A stretch of 48,182 bases of DNA, taken from positions 1 to 48,182 of the forward strand of contig JAHBSW010000016.1 in the NCBI GenBank assembly GCA_019638935.1, read 5' to 3'. Positions 1-7,992 of this stretch are shown here, in pieces. The DNA comes from Cryobacterium sp. Lineage in GTDB: Bacteria > Actinomycetota > Actinomycetes > Actinomycetales > Microbacteriaceae. The notes beneath the pieces were generated by a model, which had not been told where the DNA came from, did no database searches, and saw only the letters and a program-made list of their open reading frames with translations. Every line of letters starts with the position of its first letter. Within the stretch, counting starts at the first letter, position 1. The translations under genes were made by a program, and so were the position numbers.

Positions 1-149
1 GCGTGCTCGCCGAGCATCCGCTCGCGAAGGGGCACAACTACGGCAAGGAGCCCCGCGCGGGTCGCAAGCTCGGCCACGTGACCGTCACGGGCGACGACCT
101 CGACGACGCGGCGCTCGAGGCGCGCGCCGCGGCGGCGCTCTTCGGCTGA
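1..149 (+). CDS. purK: PurK, N5-carboxyaminoimidazole ribonucleotide synthase (C-terminal end only)
   Basis: Only the last 48 or so residues are in the window; the reading frame enters at base 3 and ends at the TGA at 147-149. The fragment carries the PurK C-terminal signature HNYGKEPRAGRKLGHV followed by a short alanine-rich tail. PurK is an ATP-grasp enzyme that carboxylates AIR in purine synthesis and hands the product to PurE. Its place 175 bp before purE on the same strand is the standard arrangement and is the main support for such a short fragment. Confidence 0.88.
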   Translation, partial: VLAEHPLAKGHNYGKEPRAGRKLGHVTVTGDDLDDAALEARAAAALFG

Positions 150-312
150 GCCCTCGGCGTTGCTCTTGGCGGTTGAGCAGCGGGCGCAGCCAGAATCTCG
201 CTGATCGAGCGTCGCCCTGAGGCTCTCGAAGGGTAGCGGGCGTTAGCCCGCGTATCGAGATCTGAAGGGCGGGTCTCGATACGGCCTACGGCCTACTCGA
301 CCGCCGGAACGG
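150..312. repeat. Intergenic hairpin pair between purK and purE
   Basis: Two inverted repeats fill this gap. The first has an outer stem TCTCGA (224-229) / TCGAGA (255-260) enclosing a perfect inner stem GCGGGC (236-241) / GCCCGC (246-251) with loop GTTA. The second is a looser palindrome at 272-302 around GGCC-TAC-GGCC, starting GGTCTCGATACG and ending CTACTCGACC. Elements of the type TCTCGATACG...CTACTCGACC are recalled as common between genes in Microbacteriaceae, so this may be a dispersed repeat; the first hairpin could also end purK transcription. No other copy was noticed in this window. Confidence 0.5.
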
Positions 313-324
313 TACCATCGAGAC
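313..324 (+). promoter_or_regulatory. Leaderless-type promoter of purE
   Basis: The -10 like hexamer TACCAT (313-318) lies exactly 6 nt before the ATG at 325, so transcription would start at the start codon. No Shine-Dalgarno sequence is seen. A clear -35 was not found. Confidence 0.45.
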
Positions 325-816
325 ATGCCGCAACCGCTCGTCTCCGTCGTCATGGGCTCCGACTCCGACTGGAGCGTCATGGAGGCCGCGGCGACCGTGC
401 TGCGCGAGTTCGACGTGCCGTTCGAGGCGGACATCGTCTCGGCGCACCGCACGCCGGAGCGCATGATCGAGTTCGGCAAAGCGGCGGCGGGACGCGGCAT
501 CCGTGTGATCATCGCTGGCGCGGGCGGTGCCGCACATCTGCCCGGCATGCTGGCGGCTGTCACCACCCTGCCCGTCATCGGCGTGCCGGTTCCGCTCGCG
601 AAACTCGACGGGCTCGACTCTCTTCTCTCGATCGTGCAGATGCCCGCGGGGATTCCCGTCGCCACGGTCTCGATCGGCGGGGCGCGCAACGCGGGGCTGC
701 TCGCCGTGCGCATCCTCGGGGCGACGGATGCCGCGCTCGCGTCGAGGCTCGCGGACTTCGCCCTGGACCTCGAGGCCCAGGTCGAGGCGAAGCGCGCGAA
801 CCTCGCCACCGACTGA
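325..816 (+). CDS. purE: PurE, N5-carboxyaminoimidazole ribonucleotide mutase
   Basis: This 163-aa protein is a full-length class I PurE. It moves the carboxyl group of N5-CAIR to C4 to give CAIR in purine synthesis, in the cytoplasm as an octamer. Visible motifs are SDSDWSVM near the N-terminus (phosphate and substrate binding), SAHRTPERM with the catalytic His, and [14 protein letters not shown] in the middle; the length matches the family (about 160 aa). It follows purK on the same strand and probably has its own leaderless promoter. The next gene, an LCP ligase, starts only 12 bp after its stop and may be co-transcribed. Confidence 0.97.
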   Translation: MPQPLVSVVMGSDSDWSVMEAAATVLREFDVPFEADIVSAHRTPERMIEFGKAAAGRGIRVIIAGAGGAAHLPGMLAAVTTLPVIGVPVPLAKLDGLDSLLSIVQMPAGIPVATVSIGGARNAGLLAVRILGATDAALASRLADFALDLEAQVEAKRANLATD

Positions 817-828
817 CCTGCCTCGCAC

Positions 829-2187
829 GTGTCCACCACTCCGCTGCGTTCTCTGGACCTCCGCTCGCCCGATGTCCGCTCGCCGGAGGTCATGACGCGG
901 CGCGGGTGGTGGTTCATTGCGCTGAACCTGCTGCTGCCGGGGTCGACCCAGACTCTTGCGGGCAACCACGCGCTCGGTCGGGTTGGCCTTCTTTCGACCT
1001 TCGCGCTGTGGCTGCTCGTCATCGCGACGACGGTGACGTGGCTGGTCGCGCCGAGCGTGATCTATTCGCTGGTCTCGACTCCGGCGGTGCTCCTTGTCGC
1101 GCAGATCGTGTTCGCTCTGTACGCGGCGCTCTGGGTGGTGCTCACGCTCGACACGCTGCGGCTCGTGCGCCTCGTGGCGACGAGGCCGAGCGCCCGGGCG
1201 GCGATCGCGGGCCTTGCCATCGTCGGCCTCGTCGCGACCGGCGGTGTCGCGACCTATGGCGCTGTCGTGGCGGGTTCCGCTCGTTCGGCGATCACGTCGG
1301 TCTTCGACGATGCCGACTACGTCGAGCCCGTCGACGGCCGCTACACGATCATGCTGCTCGGCGGCGATGCCGGGCCCGACCGCATGGGGCTGCGTCCCGA
1401 CTCGATCACGGTGGCGAGCGTCGACGCCGAGACGGGCGCGGTGGTGCTCATCGGCGTTCCGCGCAACTTCGAGAAGGCTCGCTTCGCCGAGGGATCACCA
1501 CTGTGGGAGAAGTTCCCGACCGGCTACGACTGCGGTCACGACTGCCTCATCAGCTACCTCTACACCTACGGCGAGGAGCATCCCGAGCTCTACCCGGACG
1601 CGGAGGCGAGCGGGTCGAGTCCGGGCATCGAGGCGACGCGGGATGCGGTGTCAGGAGTGCTCGGCATCCCGATCCAGTTCTACGTTCTCATCGACATGGA
1701 GGGTTTCGCGCAGCTCGTCGATGCGCTCGGCGGCGTGACGATCGACGTGCCCGAGCGCACGCCGATCGGTCCTGTTACCGCGACGACACCGATCGGCTAC
1801 ATCGAGCAGGGCGAGCAGCACCTCGACGGCGAGCTGGCGCTCTGGTACTCGCGCACGCGCTTCGAGAGCAATGACTTCGAGCGGATGCTGCGCCAGCGCG
1901 CCGTGCAGGAGGCCATTCTGCGGCAGTTCACAGCCGTGAATGTGCTCACCCGTTTTCAGGCGGTAGCGGATGCCGGCGTGCAGGTCGTGAGCACCGATAT
2001 CCCTTCGGTCATGCTCGGCCGGTTCGTGGAGCTCGCCGTGCTCGCGCGCGAGCTGCCGCTCGAGCGGCTCGAGCTGATCCCGCCGGAGTTCCACTCGGAG
2101 ACCCCCGACTTCGACAAGATCGCCTCGGCCGTCGCGGATGCTATCGCGCGCACGAGGCCGAGCACCGAGCCGGGCGACCAGGACTAG
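829..2187 (+). CDS. LytR-CpsA-Psr (LCP) family wall-glycopolymer ligase
   Basis: The 452-aa protein has about four hydrophobic segments (roughly residues 27-45, 50-72, 85-108 and 123-146), then an extracellular LCP domain from about 170 to 390. LCP proteins move an undecaprenyl-phosphate-linked glycan onto peptidoglycan outside the membrane. LCP-type sequence is seen at MLLGGDAGPDRMGLRPDS (residues 175-192), with its acidic and Arg residues, and at IGVPRN (208-213). The GTG at 829 is used; the ATG at 892 is an alternative but has an SD only 2 nt away. Its stop is nested with that of the converging GT4 gene in the tetranucleotide CTAG. It would attach a polymer such as the one built by this locus. 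Confidence 0.9.
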   Translation: MSTTPLRSLDLRSPDVRSPEVMTRRGWWFIALNLLLPGSTQTLAGNHALGRVGLLSTFALWLLVIATTVTWLVAPSVIYSLVSTPAVLLVAQIVFALYAALWVVLTLDTLRLVRLVATRPSARAAIAGLAIVGLVATGGVATYGAVVAGSARSAITSVFDDADYVEPVDGRYTIMLLGGDAGPDRMGLRPDSITVASVDAETGAVVLIGVPRNFEKARFAEGSPLWEKFPTGYDCGHDCLISYLYTYGEEHPELYPDAEASGSSPGIEATRDAVSGVLGIPIQFYVLIDMEGFAQLVDALGGVTIDVPERTPIGPVTATTPIGYIEQGEQHLDGELALWYSRTRFESNDFERMLRQRAVQEAILRQFTAVNVLTRFQAVADAGVQVVSTDIPSVMLGRFVELAVLARELPLERLELIPPEFHSETPDFDKIASAVADAIARTRPSTEPGDQD

Positions 2188-3320
2188 AGGTCGGCGTGGA
2201 GCTGCCAGATGCGGTCGGCGGAGTCGGCCCAGCTGAAGCCGCCGGCGCGATCGAGGCCCGAGAACCTCAGCTGCTCGGCGAGGGCACCATCGTTCACGAC
2301 GGTGCTGATCGCCTGGGCGAGTCGCTCGGGGTAGCCCGCCGCATCGTCGCGCTCGACCGCGAGCCCCGCGCCCGCCGCGACCTCGACTGCGGCCGGCGCA
2401 TCGGAGTGCACGACGGGCGTGCCGAGGCTGAACGCTTCGATGACGGGAAGGCCGAAGCCCGCGGTGAGGTTGGGGAACACGAACACGCTCGCGCGTGAGT
2501 AGGCGACCGCGAGGTCGGCATCGGCGAGGTGGCCGAGAGTGATGACGCGACCGTCGGCGACGCCCGCGTCACGGGCAAAGGTCTTCACGTCGATGTCGTT
2601 CCAGCCGTCGGGACCGGAGATGACGAGGGGCAGGTCCGCGGCATCCGGATGCGCGAGCGAGCGGATGAGAGCTTCGAGGCCCTTTCGCGGGTCGAGAGTG
2701 CCCACGGCGAAGACGTAGCGCTCGGGCAGACCGAGCCTGGCGGCACGAGCGTCGGGGTCGACGGGCAGCGTGAGCTTGGCGCTCACCGCTCCGCCGATCA
2801 CGCGGATGCGACCGCCGAACGAGAATCGCTCGGCCAGTTGACCGGCGACCGTGTGACTCGGCACGACGACGGCGTCGGCGAACCGCTCTGCCCGCTTCGC
2901 CATCGCCGTGAACCAGCGCACGTTCCGGGGGCTGAGAGTTTCGGGCTGTATCCACGGTGTCGCGTCGTGTACCGTGACGACGGTCTGATGCCCCGGAGCG
3001 TTGACGCGATCGTGCTTGCGGAGCGGGGCGAGCAGGCTCATGGCGTGCACCATTCCGCCGCCGGGCATAGCGAGTCCGGCCTGCCAGGCGAGCGACAGCT
3101 CGCGGCGCGCGAGCCTGCTCTCGTGGAGCGACGTGAGGCCGGGCAGCAGGGTCGTCACGCGCGCGCGTTCGTCGTCGCTGAGGCGCGACGTGATGCCCGC
3201 GACGTCGGTGTCTTTCGGCGCGCGTTCGATGAGCTGCCGGGTGAGTTCTTCGGCATAGCGACCGATCCCGCCGGGATTGGGGGACACGATCTGGTCGATG
3301 ACCACGCGTAAGGTGACCAT
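2184..3320 (-). CDS. GT4-family glycosyltransferase
   Basis: This 378-aa protein has the GT-B layout of retaining group 1 transferases. The N-terminal acceptor half starts VVIDQIVSPNPGGIGRYAEEL; the C-terminal nucleotide-sugar half has VGTLDPRKGLE, a GPDGW turn and the E-x7-E region in TAGFGLPVIEAFSLGTPVV. It resembles mannosyl- and rhamnosyltransferases of surface glycan loci, but donor and acceptor cannot be told from sequence. The ATG is preceded by an AGGAG ribosome site. It lies 33 bp downstream of rfbD and is the last gene of the minus-strand rhamnose operon, which makes dTDP-rhamnose a plausible donor. Confidence 0.9.
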   Translation of the reverse strand: MVTLRVVIDQIVSPNPGGIGRYAEELTRQLIERAPKDTDVAGITSRLSDDERARVTTLLPGLTSLHESRLARRELSLAWQAGLAMPGGGMVHAMSLLAPLRKHDRVNAPGHQTVVTVHDATPWIQPETLSPRNVRWFTAMAKRAERFADAVVVPSHTVAGQLAERFSFGGRIRVIGGAVSAKLTLPVDPDARAARLGLPERYVFAVGTLDPRKGLEALIRSLAHPDAADLPLVISGPDGWNDIDVKTFARDAGVADGRVITLGHLADADLAVAYSRASVFVFPNLTAGFGLPVIEAFSLGTPVVHSDAPAAVEVAAGAGLAVERDDAAGYPERLAQAISTVVNDGALAEQLRFSGLDRAGGFSWADSADRIWQLHADL

Positions 3321-3353
3321 GCTGCTCCTACTCTGAACTGCACGCTGACCCTA

Positions 3354-4211
3354 TCAGGGGGAGTTCGTGAGCCAACCTGATATTGCGGATGCGGCGAGGG
3401 CGTCGCGCCAGCCCCGCATCGGCTCTAGACCCGCGGTCGCCCAGGCCTCGTGGCCGAGAACACTGTAGTCGGGTCGCGGAGCGGGCCGCACGTGATCCGC
3501 AGGATCGGCGGGCGCGATGCGTTCGGGGTCGAGCCCTGCGAGCCTGAAGATCTCCTGCGCGAACTCGAATCGGCTCGCATCGCCGGCGTTCGTGGCATGG
3601 AAGATGCCACCAGCGAGGTCGCGGTCGATGACGAGACGGATGCGCTCGGCGAGATCCCCGGTCCAGGTCGGCTGTCCACGCTGGTCGGTGAGCACGCTCA
3701 CGATGTCTCGACTGGCGGCAGCACGCAGGATCGCACTCACGAAGTTGGGCCCGTGCTCGCCGTAGAGCCACGCCGTTCGCAGCACGATCGCGTCGGGTGC
3801 GGCGTCGAGCACGAGACGCTCGCCGTCGGCCTTCGTGCGGCCGTAGACCGAGAGGGGGCTGACCGGGTGGCTCTCGGAGTACGGCTGTCGTGCTGTGCCG
3901 TCGAAGACGTAGTCGGTGGAGATCTGCACCAGACGAGCTCCGTGCCTCGCGGATGCTTCGGCGAGGTAGCCCGCAGCACTCGCGTTGACGGCGTGGGCGG
4001 TCTCGACATCCGTCTCGGCGTCGTCGACGGCGGTGTACGCCGCGCAGTTGACGATCCAGTCGTGGCCCTCGACGGCGGCGAGCACGGCGTCACGGTCGGT
4101 CACGTCGAGTTCGGTTCGGCCGAGGGCCGTGACGGTGTGATCGCTCGTAGCGAGCACGCTCTGCAGGTCACGACCCAGCATGCCGCCCGCGCCGGTGAGG
4201 AGGATGCGCAT
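3354..4211 (-). CDS. rfbD: dTDP-4-dehydrorhamnose reductase (RmlD)
   Basis: This short-chain reductase makes dTDP-L-rhamnose from the RmlC product with NAD(P)H. The 285-aa protein opens with a Rossmann motif, ILLTGAGGMLG; it has STDYVFDG and the catalytic Y-x3-K in VYGRTKADGE, plus the RTAWLYG block typical of RmlD. The ATG at 4211 is chosen over an upstream start at 4256. It gives the normal RmlD N-terminus, lies 1 bp after the vapC stop, and has an AGGG about 8 nt before it. The gene is separated from rfbB by a VapBC pair, so part of its transcription may come from the vapB promoter. Confidence 0.95.
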   Translation of the reverse strand: MRILLTGAGGMLGRDLQSVLATSDHTVTALGRTELDVTDRDAVLAAVEGHDWIVNCAAYTAVDDAETDVETAHAVNASAAGYLAEASARHGARLVQISTDYVFDGTARQPYSESHPVSPLSVYGRTKADGERLVLDAAPDAIVLRTAWLYGEHGPNFVSAILRAAASRDIVSVLTDQRGQPTWTGDLAERIRLVIDRDLAGGIFHATNAGDASRFEFAQEIFRLAGLDPERIAPADPADHVRPAPRPDYSVLGHEAWATAGLEPMRGWRDALAASAISGWLTNSP

Positions 4212-4212
4212 G

Positions 4213-4632
4213 TCAGACCCTGATAACTTCCGGGCCGCCGTACTCGGCAAAGACATCGAAGTCTCCGTCTCGAGTCACGACGGGTAGGTTGTGCTCAAGG
4301 GCGACGGCGGCGATCCAGAGGTCGTTGACGTTGACCTTGCGTCCGAAGCTGGCGACCGCGGTGCGGAGCTTCGCCCAGCGGGCGGCGACCCCGTAGTCGA
4401 CGTTCAGGTTCGACAGGCTGGCCAGGTACTCGATGGTCGACAGGCGCTGCGCACGCACCTCGGTTGATTGCGCCGAGAGCACGCCCGCGAGGAGTTCTCC
4501 ACGTGAGATCGAGCTGACGTACTGTTCGACGGGGAGAGCGCCGTAGTCGACTTCGCGGTCTTGCTCGATGGCTACGAACACGCTGGTGTCGAGGAGTCCG
4601 CGCGGGTGGGGAGGCCTGATTGCCCTGGTCAT
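4213..4632 (-). CDS. vapC: PIN-domain ribonuclease toxin (VapC-like)
   Basis: The 139-aa protein has the PIN-domain acidic set: D15 in LLDTSVF, E46 in SRGELLAG, D104 in NVNDLWIAA, and D122/D124 in TRDGDFD. These residues bind the metal ions that cut RNA, usually tRNA or rRNA in VapC toxins. No key residue is missing, so it looks functional. Its ATG overlaps the antitoxin stop (ATGA), the usual VapBC coupling. It ends 1 bp before the rfbD start, so toxin and rhamnose reductase are translated from adjacent cistrons. The RNA target cannot be told. Confidence 0.92.
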   Translation of the reverse strand: MTRAIRPPHPRGLLDTSVFVAIEQDREVDYGALPVEQYVSSISRGELLAGVLSAQSTEVRAQRLSTIEYLASLSNLNVDYGVAARWAKLRTAVASFGRKVNVNDLWIAAVALEHNLPVVTRDGDFDVFAEYGGPEVIRV

Positions 4633-4880
4633 TGAATCGGTCCGAGATCGTCGGTGGTGTCATCCCAGACGTCGTGCGGGTGGGGTTCGGTGATCGGTTT
4701 GGCGGGTCGCAGCGCGAGCAGGTCGGCGGTGGTCAGGAATGCCCGCTTCTCGGGCGGCACGGGCACGAGCTTCGCGACGGGCACGCCGTTGACGGTGATG
4801 GTGACGTCCTCCCCGCTTCGTGCGCGCTCGATGACGGCGGCGGTGTTGTTGCGCAGTTCGCGCACGGCCACGAAGGACAT
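4629..4880 (-). CDS. vapB: Phd/YefM-family antitoxin (VapB-like)
   Basis: An 83-aa antitoxin. The N-terminal half (MSFVAVRELRNN, then IERARSGEDVTITVNGVPVAKLVP) is the Phd/YefM DNA-binding fold; the acidic, proline-rich C-terminal tail should bind and block the toxin. The ATG at 4880 is chosen because it gives the family start and has a TACGCT hexamer 6 nt upstream; a longer frame from 4982 has no family support. The gene lies 41 bp after rfbB. Antitoxins of this class usually repress their own operon, and two GTAGCAG direct repeats flank the promoter. Confidence 0.9.
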   Translation of the reverse strand: MSFVAVRELRNNTAAVIERARSGEDVTITVNGVPVAKLVPVPPEKRAFLTTADLLALRPAKPITEPHPHDVWDDTTDDLGPIQ

Positions 4881-4921
4881 GCGACAAGCGTAGCAGCTCG
4901 TCGCACCCTGTAGCAGGATGC
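4881..4921 (-). promoter_or_regulatory. vapB promoter with paired direct repeats
   Basis: On the minus strand a -10 hexamer TACGCT (4892-4887) stands 6 nt before the vapB ATG, so a leaderless transcript is likely. On the plus strand the heptamer GTAGCAG occurs at 4890-4896 and 4910-4916, exactly 20 bp apart (two helical turns). That spacing suits a dimeric repressor such as the VapB antitoxin, but the operator role is an inference. Confidence 0.45.
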
Positions 4922-5908
4922 TTACCCGAGCCTCGCCTGCGCCGCGAGCGGCTCCCACCAGTCGCGACGGTCGCGGTACCACTGGATGGTGTCGGCGAGC
5001 CCCTCCTCGAAGGCGACAGCCGGTTCATAGCCGAGCTCGTCACGGATCTTCGAGATGTCGACGCTGTAGCGGCGGTCGTGCCCCTTGCGGTCCTGCACCC
5101 GGTCGATGAAGGACTCGTCGCGGCCCGTCGCCGCAAGCAGCAGGTGGGTGAGCTCGTAGTTGCTCAGCTCGGTTCCGCCACCGATGTTGTACACCTCGCC
5201 CGAGCGCCCGCCCGCCAGTGCGAGCGCGATTCCCCGGCAGTGGTCGTCGACGTGCAGCCAGTCGCGCACGTTGAGCCCGTCGCCGTAGAGCGGAACGTGC
5301 TTGCCGTCGATGAGGTTCGTGACGAAGAGCGGAATGACCTTCTCGGGAAACTGGTACCGCCCGTAGTTGTTCGAGCACCGCGTGATCACGGTGTCGAGGC
5401 CGTGCGTGCGATGCCAGGCGCGAACGAGCAGGTCGCTGGATGCCTTGCTCGCCGCATAGGGCGAGTTCGGCTCGAGCGGGTGCGACTCGGGCCATGAGCC
5501 GGTCTCGATCGACCCGTACACCTCGTCGGTCGAGACGTGCAGAAAGCGTCCGAGGCTGTGCCGCACGGCAGCGTCGAGCAGCACGCCCGTGCCCGCCACG
5601 TTCGTCTCGATGAAGGGGGAGGCGTCACGCACGGAGCGGTCGACGTGGGATTCCGCCGCGAAGTGCGCGACGGCATCCGTCTCTGCCACGAGCGAGTCGA
5701 CGAGGTCGACGTCGTTGATCGACCCCTGCACGAAGCGGTAGCGCGGGTTGTCGGCGACGGGGTCGAGATTGGCGAGATTGCCGGAGTAGGTGAGCGCGTC
5801 GAGCACGACGATCTCGCAGCCCTCCAGGCCGGGCAGGGCGTCGGCGAGGGCGAGGCGCACGAAGTTCGAGCCGATGAAGCCGGCTCCGCCGGTGACGAGG
5901 AGTTTCAC
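4922..5908 (-). CDS. rfbB: dTDP-glucose 4,6-dehydratase (RmlB)
   Basis: This 328-aa extended SDR enzyme turns dTDP-glucose into dTDP-4-keto-6-deoxyglucose using bound NAD+. It shows TGGAGFIG at residues 6-13, the STDEVYG block with the catalytic Asp-Glu pair, SPYAASKAS with Tyr and Lys, and SNNYGRYQFPEK, which is diagnostic of RmlB. The GTG start is supported by a TAGGAT hexamer exactly 6 nt upstream. Its product feeds both the rhamnose branch (rfbC, rfbD) and the amino-sugar branch (20798-21211 and 19662-20801), so it serves two glycan residues. Confidence 0.97.
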   Translation of the reverse strand: MKLLVTGGAGFIGSNFVRLALADALPGLEGCEIVVLDALTYSGNLANLDPVADNPRYRFVQGSINDVDLVDSLVAETDAVAHFAAESHVDRSVRDASPFIETNVAGTGVLLDAAVRHSLGRFLHVSTDEVYGSIETGSWPESHPLEPNSPYAASKASSDLLVRAWHRTHGLDTVITRCSNNYGRYQFPEKVIPLFVTNLIDGKHVPLYGDGLNVRDWLHVDDHCRGIALALAGGRSGEVYNIGGGTELSNYELTHLLLAATGRDESFIDRVQDRKGHDRRYSVDISKIRDELGYEPAVAFEEGLADTIQWYRDRRDWWEPLAAQARLG

Positions 5909-5920
5909 GCCTCGATCCTA
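5909..5920 (-). promoter_or_regulatory. Leaderless-type promoter of rfbB
   Basis: TAGGAT on the minus strand (5920-5915) followed by 6 nt and the GTG at 5908. It lies inside the 24-bp gap after the upstream GT2 gene, so rfbB may be transcribed both from here and by readthrough. Confidence 0.45.
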
Positions 5921-5932
5921 CCGATCCTCACG

Positions 5933-6880
5933 TCACCAGACGCCGAGTGCGACGAGCACGCGGATGACCCACTGGTCGCGCGGTCGTCGCCGCAGCTCAC
6001 CAGCGCGACGGGCGAGTGCCAGGCGCGACCGGATGCCTCGATCGCCGATCAGCGCCACCAGGCGTTCGAGCCCGGGCTGCAGCTCTGCCGATGCGACGCT
6101 CAGGCCGACTCGCGCGATCACACCCGCCTGCTCGCGGTGCCACTGTCTGCGGATGAGCGACAGTCTGCGTAGGGCTGAGCGCGCACCGAGGTTCGCACCG
6201 ACCACGTTGCCATCGTGCTGCCGGTAGTCGACGGACGGCTCGGAGTCGATGTGCCAGCTGAAGCCGTGTGACCGGGCGATCGCGTAGATGAGCCAGTCGT
6301 GCGAGTGAGCGGTGGTCGCGAGCACGTCGGCGCTGTCGAGCGTCGAGCGCACGAGTTCGACGAGACGCGGTGTCATGAGAAAGGTCGAGCCCGGTCCGGC
6401 GCTCTCAAGCACGAAGTCGAAGGGGCGCTGCGGGTAGTCCTTTCGTACGAGCGTGTGCCTTCCATCGCTCGTAAAGGAGCTGACGTTCGACGAGACGCCA
6501 TCGAACCCGCCCTCGGTGAGCAGCCGCGCGTGCCGCGCGAGCTTGCCCGGGCGCCAGACATCGTCCTGATCGGCGAAGGCCACGAGCTCGCCGGGTTCGG
6601 TTTCTGCCGCCCGCAGCAGCCGGTAGAAGTTCGCCGCGGCAGACCCCGAGGAGCCGCGCCGGGGCAGCACCGTGAGCCGGGCATCCGTCGTCGCCCGCTC
6701 GGCGAGCCGTTCGAACGTGCCGTCGGTCGACTCGTCGTCGAGGGCGATGACGCGAAGGTCGACGCCCTGTTGGCCCAGGATGCTGTCGAGCTGCTCGTCG
6801 AGCCAGCGCGCGCCGTTGTAGGTGGCCAGCAGCACAGCCACGCGAGGCTGCGGGTGTGGGGCGGAGTGGGGCGACGACAT
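5933..6880 (-). CDS. GT2-family glycosyltransferase (rhamnosyltransferase-like)
   Basis: This 315-aa GT-A protein has VAVLLATYNGARWLDEQLDSI at its N-terminus, the donor-binding ALDDESTDGT, and FADQDDVWRPGKL with the DxD-like metal motif. It ends with a basic, partly hydrophobic tail. The FADQDDVW form is frequent in RfbF/RfbG-type rhamnosyltransferases, which fits its position directly upstream of rfbB. The ATG at 6880 has GGGAGG just before it; the frame stays open far upstream, but that part runs antisense to the next gene and is not used. The exact linkage is unknown. Confidence 0.9.
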   Translation of the reverse strand: MSSPHSAPHPQPRVAVLLATYNGARWLDEQLDSILGQQGVDLRVIALDDESTDGTFERLAERATTDARLTVLPRRGSSGSAAANFYRLLRAAETEPGELVAFADQDDVWRPGKLARHARLLTEGGFDGVSSNVSSFTSDGRHTLVRKDYPQRPFDFVLESAGPGSTFLMTPRLVELVRSTLDSADVLATTAHSHDWLIYAIARSHGFSWHIDSEPSVDYRQHDGNVVGANLGARSALRRLSLIRRQWHREQAGVIARVGLSVASAELQPGLERLVALIGDRGIRSRLALARRAGELRRRPRDQWVIRVLVALGVW

Positions 6881-6940
6881 AGGCCTCCCATGGTAGCCGC
6901 GAACCTCAGCGCCGAGACGGTTTCTGTCTAGGCTTGACGC
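6881..6940. promoter_or_regulatory. Divergent promoter region between two GT2 genes
   Basis: Sixty bases carry both starts. Plus strand: TAGGCT (6929-6934) lies 6 nt before the GTG at 6941, with no ribosome site, so that transcript looks leaderless. Minus strand: TACCAT (6895-6890) lies 9 nt before the ATG at 6880, with GGGAGG between. The two halves of the rhamnose gene set are driven from here in opposite directions. Confidence 0.45.
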
Positions 6941-7969
6941 GTGCCTGAACCCTCGCTCACGATCCCGGACGCGCCCGCCGGGGCGTCCGTTTCGGTCGCA
7001 CTGTGCACGCACAACGGTATGCCCCACATCGTGGAGCAGTTGAGCAGCATCCTGCACCAGTCGGTGCTGCCGACGCAGCTGGTCGTTTCCGATGACGCCT
7101 CGAGCGACGGGACGATCGCGACGATTCGCGAGCAGGTCGCCCGGTTTCGGGCGGAGCGCCCGAACGTTCCGTTCGAACTGATCGTGCTCGAGAACACCCC
7201 TCCGCTGGGGGTGACGGCGAACTTCGAGCAGGCGATCCGGGCGTGCACCGGTGACCTCATCGTGCTCAGCGATCAGGACGACGTCTGGCGGGAGCAGCGG
7301 CTGGAGCGCATCGTGGAGCAGTTCGCCGCAGCGCCCGAACTCACGCTGCTGCATGGTGACGCGCGACTCGTGGATGCCGCGGGAGAGCCTCTCGGGGAGC
7401 TGCTCTCCGAAGGCATCGGGTTCACCACCGACGAGCAGGCCGCGGTGCACGGCGGTCGGGCGTTCGAGGTACTGCTGCGGCGAAACGTCGTGACGGGCGC
7501 GACGACCGCGTTCCGGCGGAGTCTCGTCGAGCGCTCCGTGCCCTTTCCGGCCTCGTGGGTTCACGACGAGTGGCTCGCGATCGTGGCATCGATCGAGGGT
7601 CGGGTCGATTTCCTGTCCGAGCCACTCGTCGACTATCGCCAGCACGGGAGCAATCAGATCGGTGCGGGCAGCCCCGGCCTGCGGGAACTCTGGGGGCGGT
7701 TGCAAGAGCCGCGCAACGAGCGCAATGAACGCCTGCTCGCGCGGGCGACCGCGCTCGCCGCACGTTTCGTCGAGCCGAACGCCTCCGCCGAGGTCGTCGA
7801 GCACGTTCAACAGAAGCTGAGGCACGAGCAGGCTCGCAGCGCTCTGCCGCGGGTTCGGCTGCTTCGGCTGTGGCCTGTGCTGCGCGAGTGGCTTTCGGGC
7901 CGCTACGGCCGGTACGGGCGGGCGAAGTACGACGTCGTTCGCGACCTGGTGCAGCCTGCGGAGCCCTGA
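6941..7969 (+). CDS. GT2-family glycosyltransferase
   Basis: A 342-aa GT-A transferase with VSVALCTHNGMPHIVEQL, VVSDDASSDGT and the metal-binding VLSDQDDVWREQ, followed by PASWVHDEWLA, the acceptor-side block seen in rhamnosyl-type GT2 enzymes. It is clearly related to the divergent GT2 at 5933-6880, with the same DQDDVW core, so the two may be old duplicates that add successive sugars. The GTG start is set by TAGGCT 6 nt upstream. The next gene, rfbC, follows after 23 bp with its own promoter-like hexamer. Confidence 0.9.
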   Translation: MPEPSLTIPDAPAGASVSVALCTHNGMPHIVEQLSSILHQSVLPTQLVVSDDASSDGTIATIREQVARFRAERPNVPFELIVLENTPPLGVTANFEQAIRACTGDLIVLSDQDDVWREQRLERIVEQFAAAPELTLLHGDARLVDAAGEPLGELLSEGIGFTTDEQAAVHGGRAFEVLLRRNVVTGATTAFRRSLVERSVPFPASWVHDEWLAIVASIEGRVDFLSEPLVDYRQHGSNQIGAGSPGLRELWGRLQEPRNERNERLLARATALAARFVEPNASAEVVEHVQQKLRHEQARSALPRVRLLRLWPVLREWLSGRYGRYGRAKYDVVRDLVQPAEP

Positions 7970-7980
7970 TCGCTAAAGGA

Positions 7981-7992
7981 TAGGATTGCCGG
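7981..7992 (+). promoter_or_regulatory. Leaderless-type promoter of rfbC
   Basis: TAGGAT (7981-7986) followed by 6 nt and the GTG at 7993; no Shine-Dalgarno sequence is present. It would drive rfbC-rfbA and perhaps the ABC exporter behind them. Confidence 0.5.

Noticed and set aside
5933-7825. 630-codon open frame on the minus strand
   Set aside because: Only the part to 6880 is a GT2; upstream it runs antisense to another GT2 with clear motifs.
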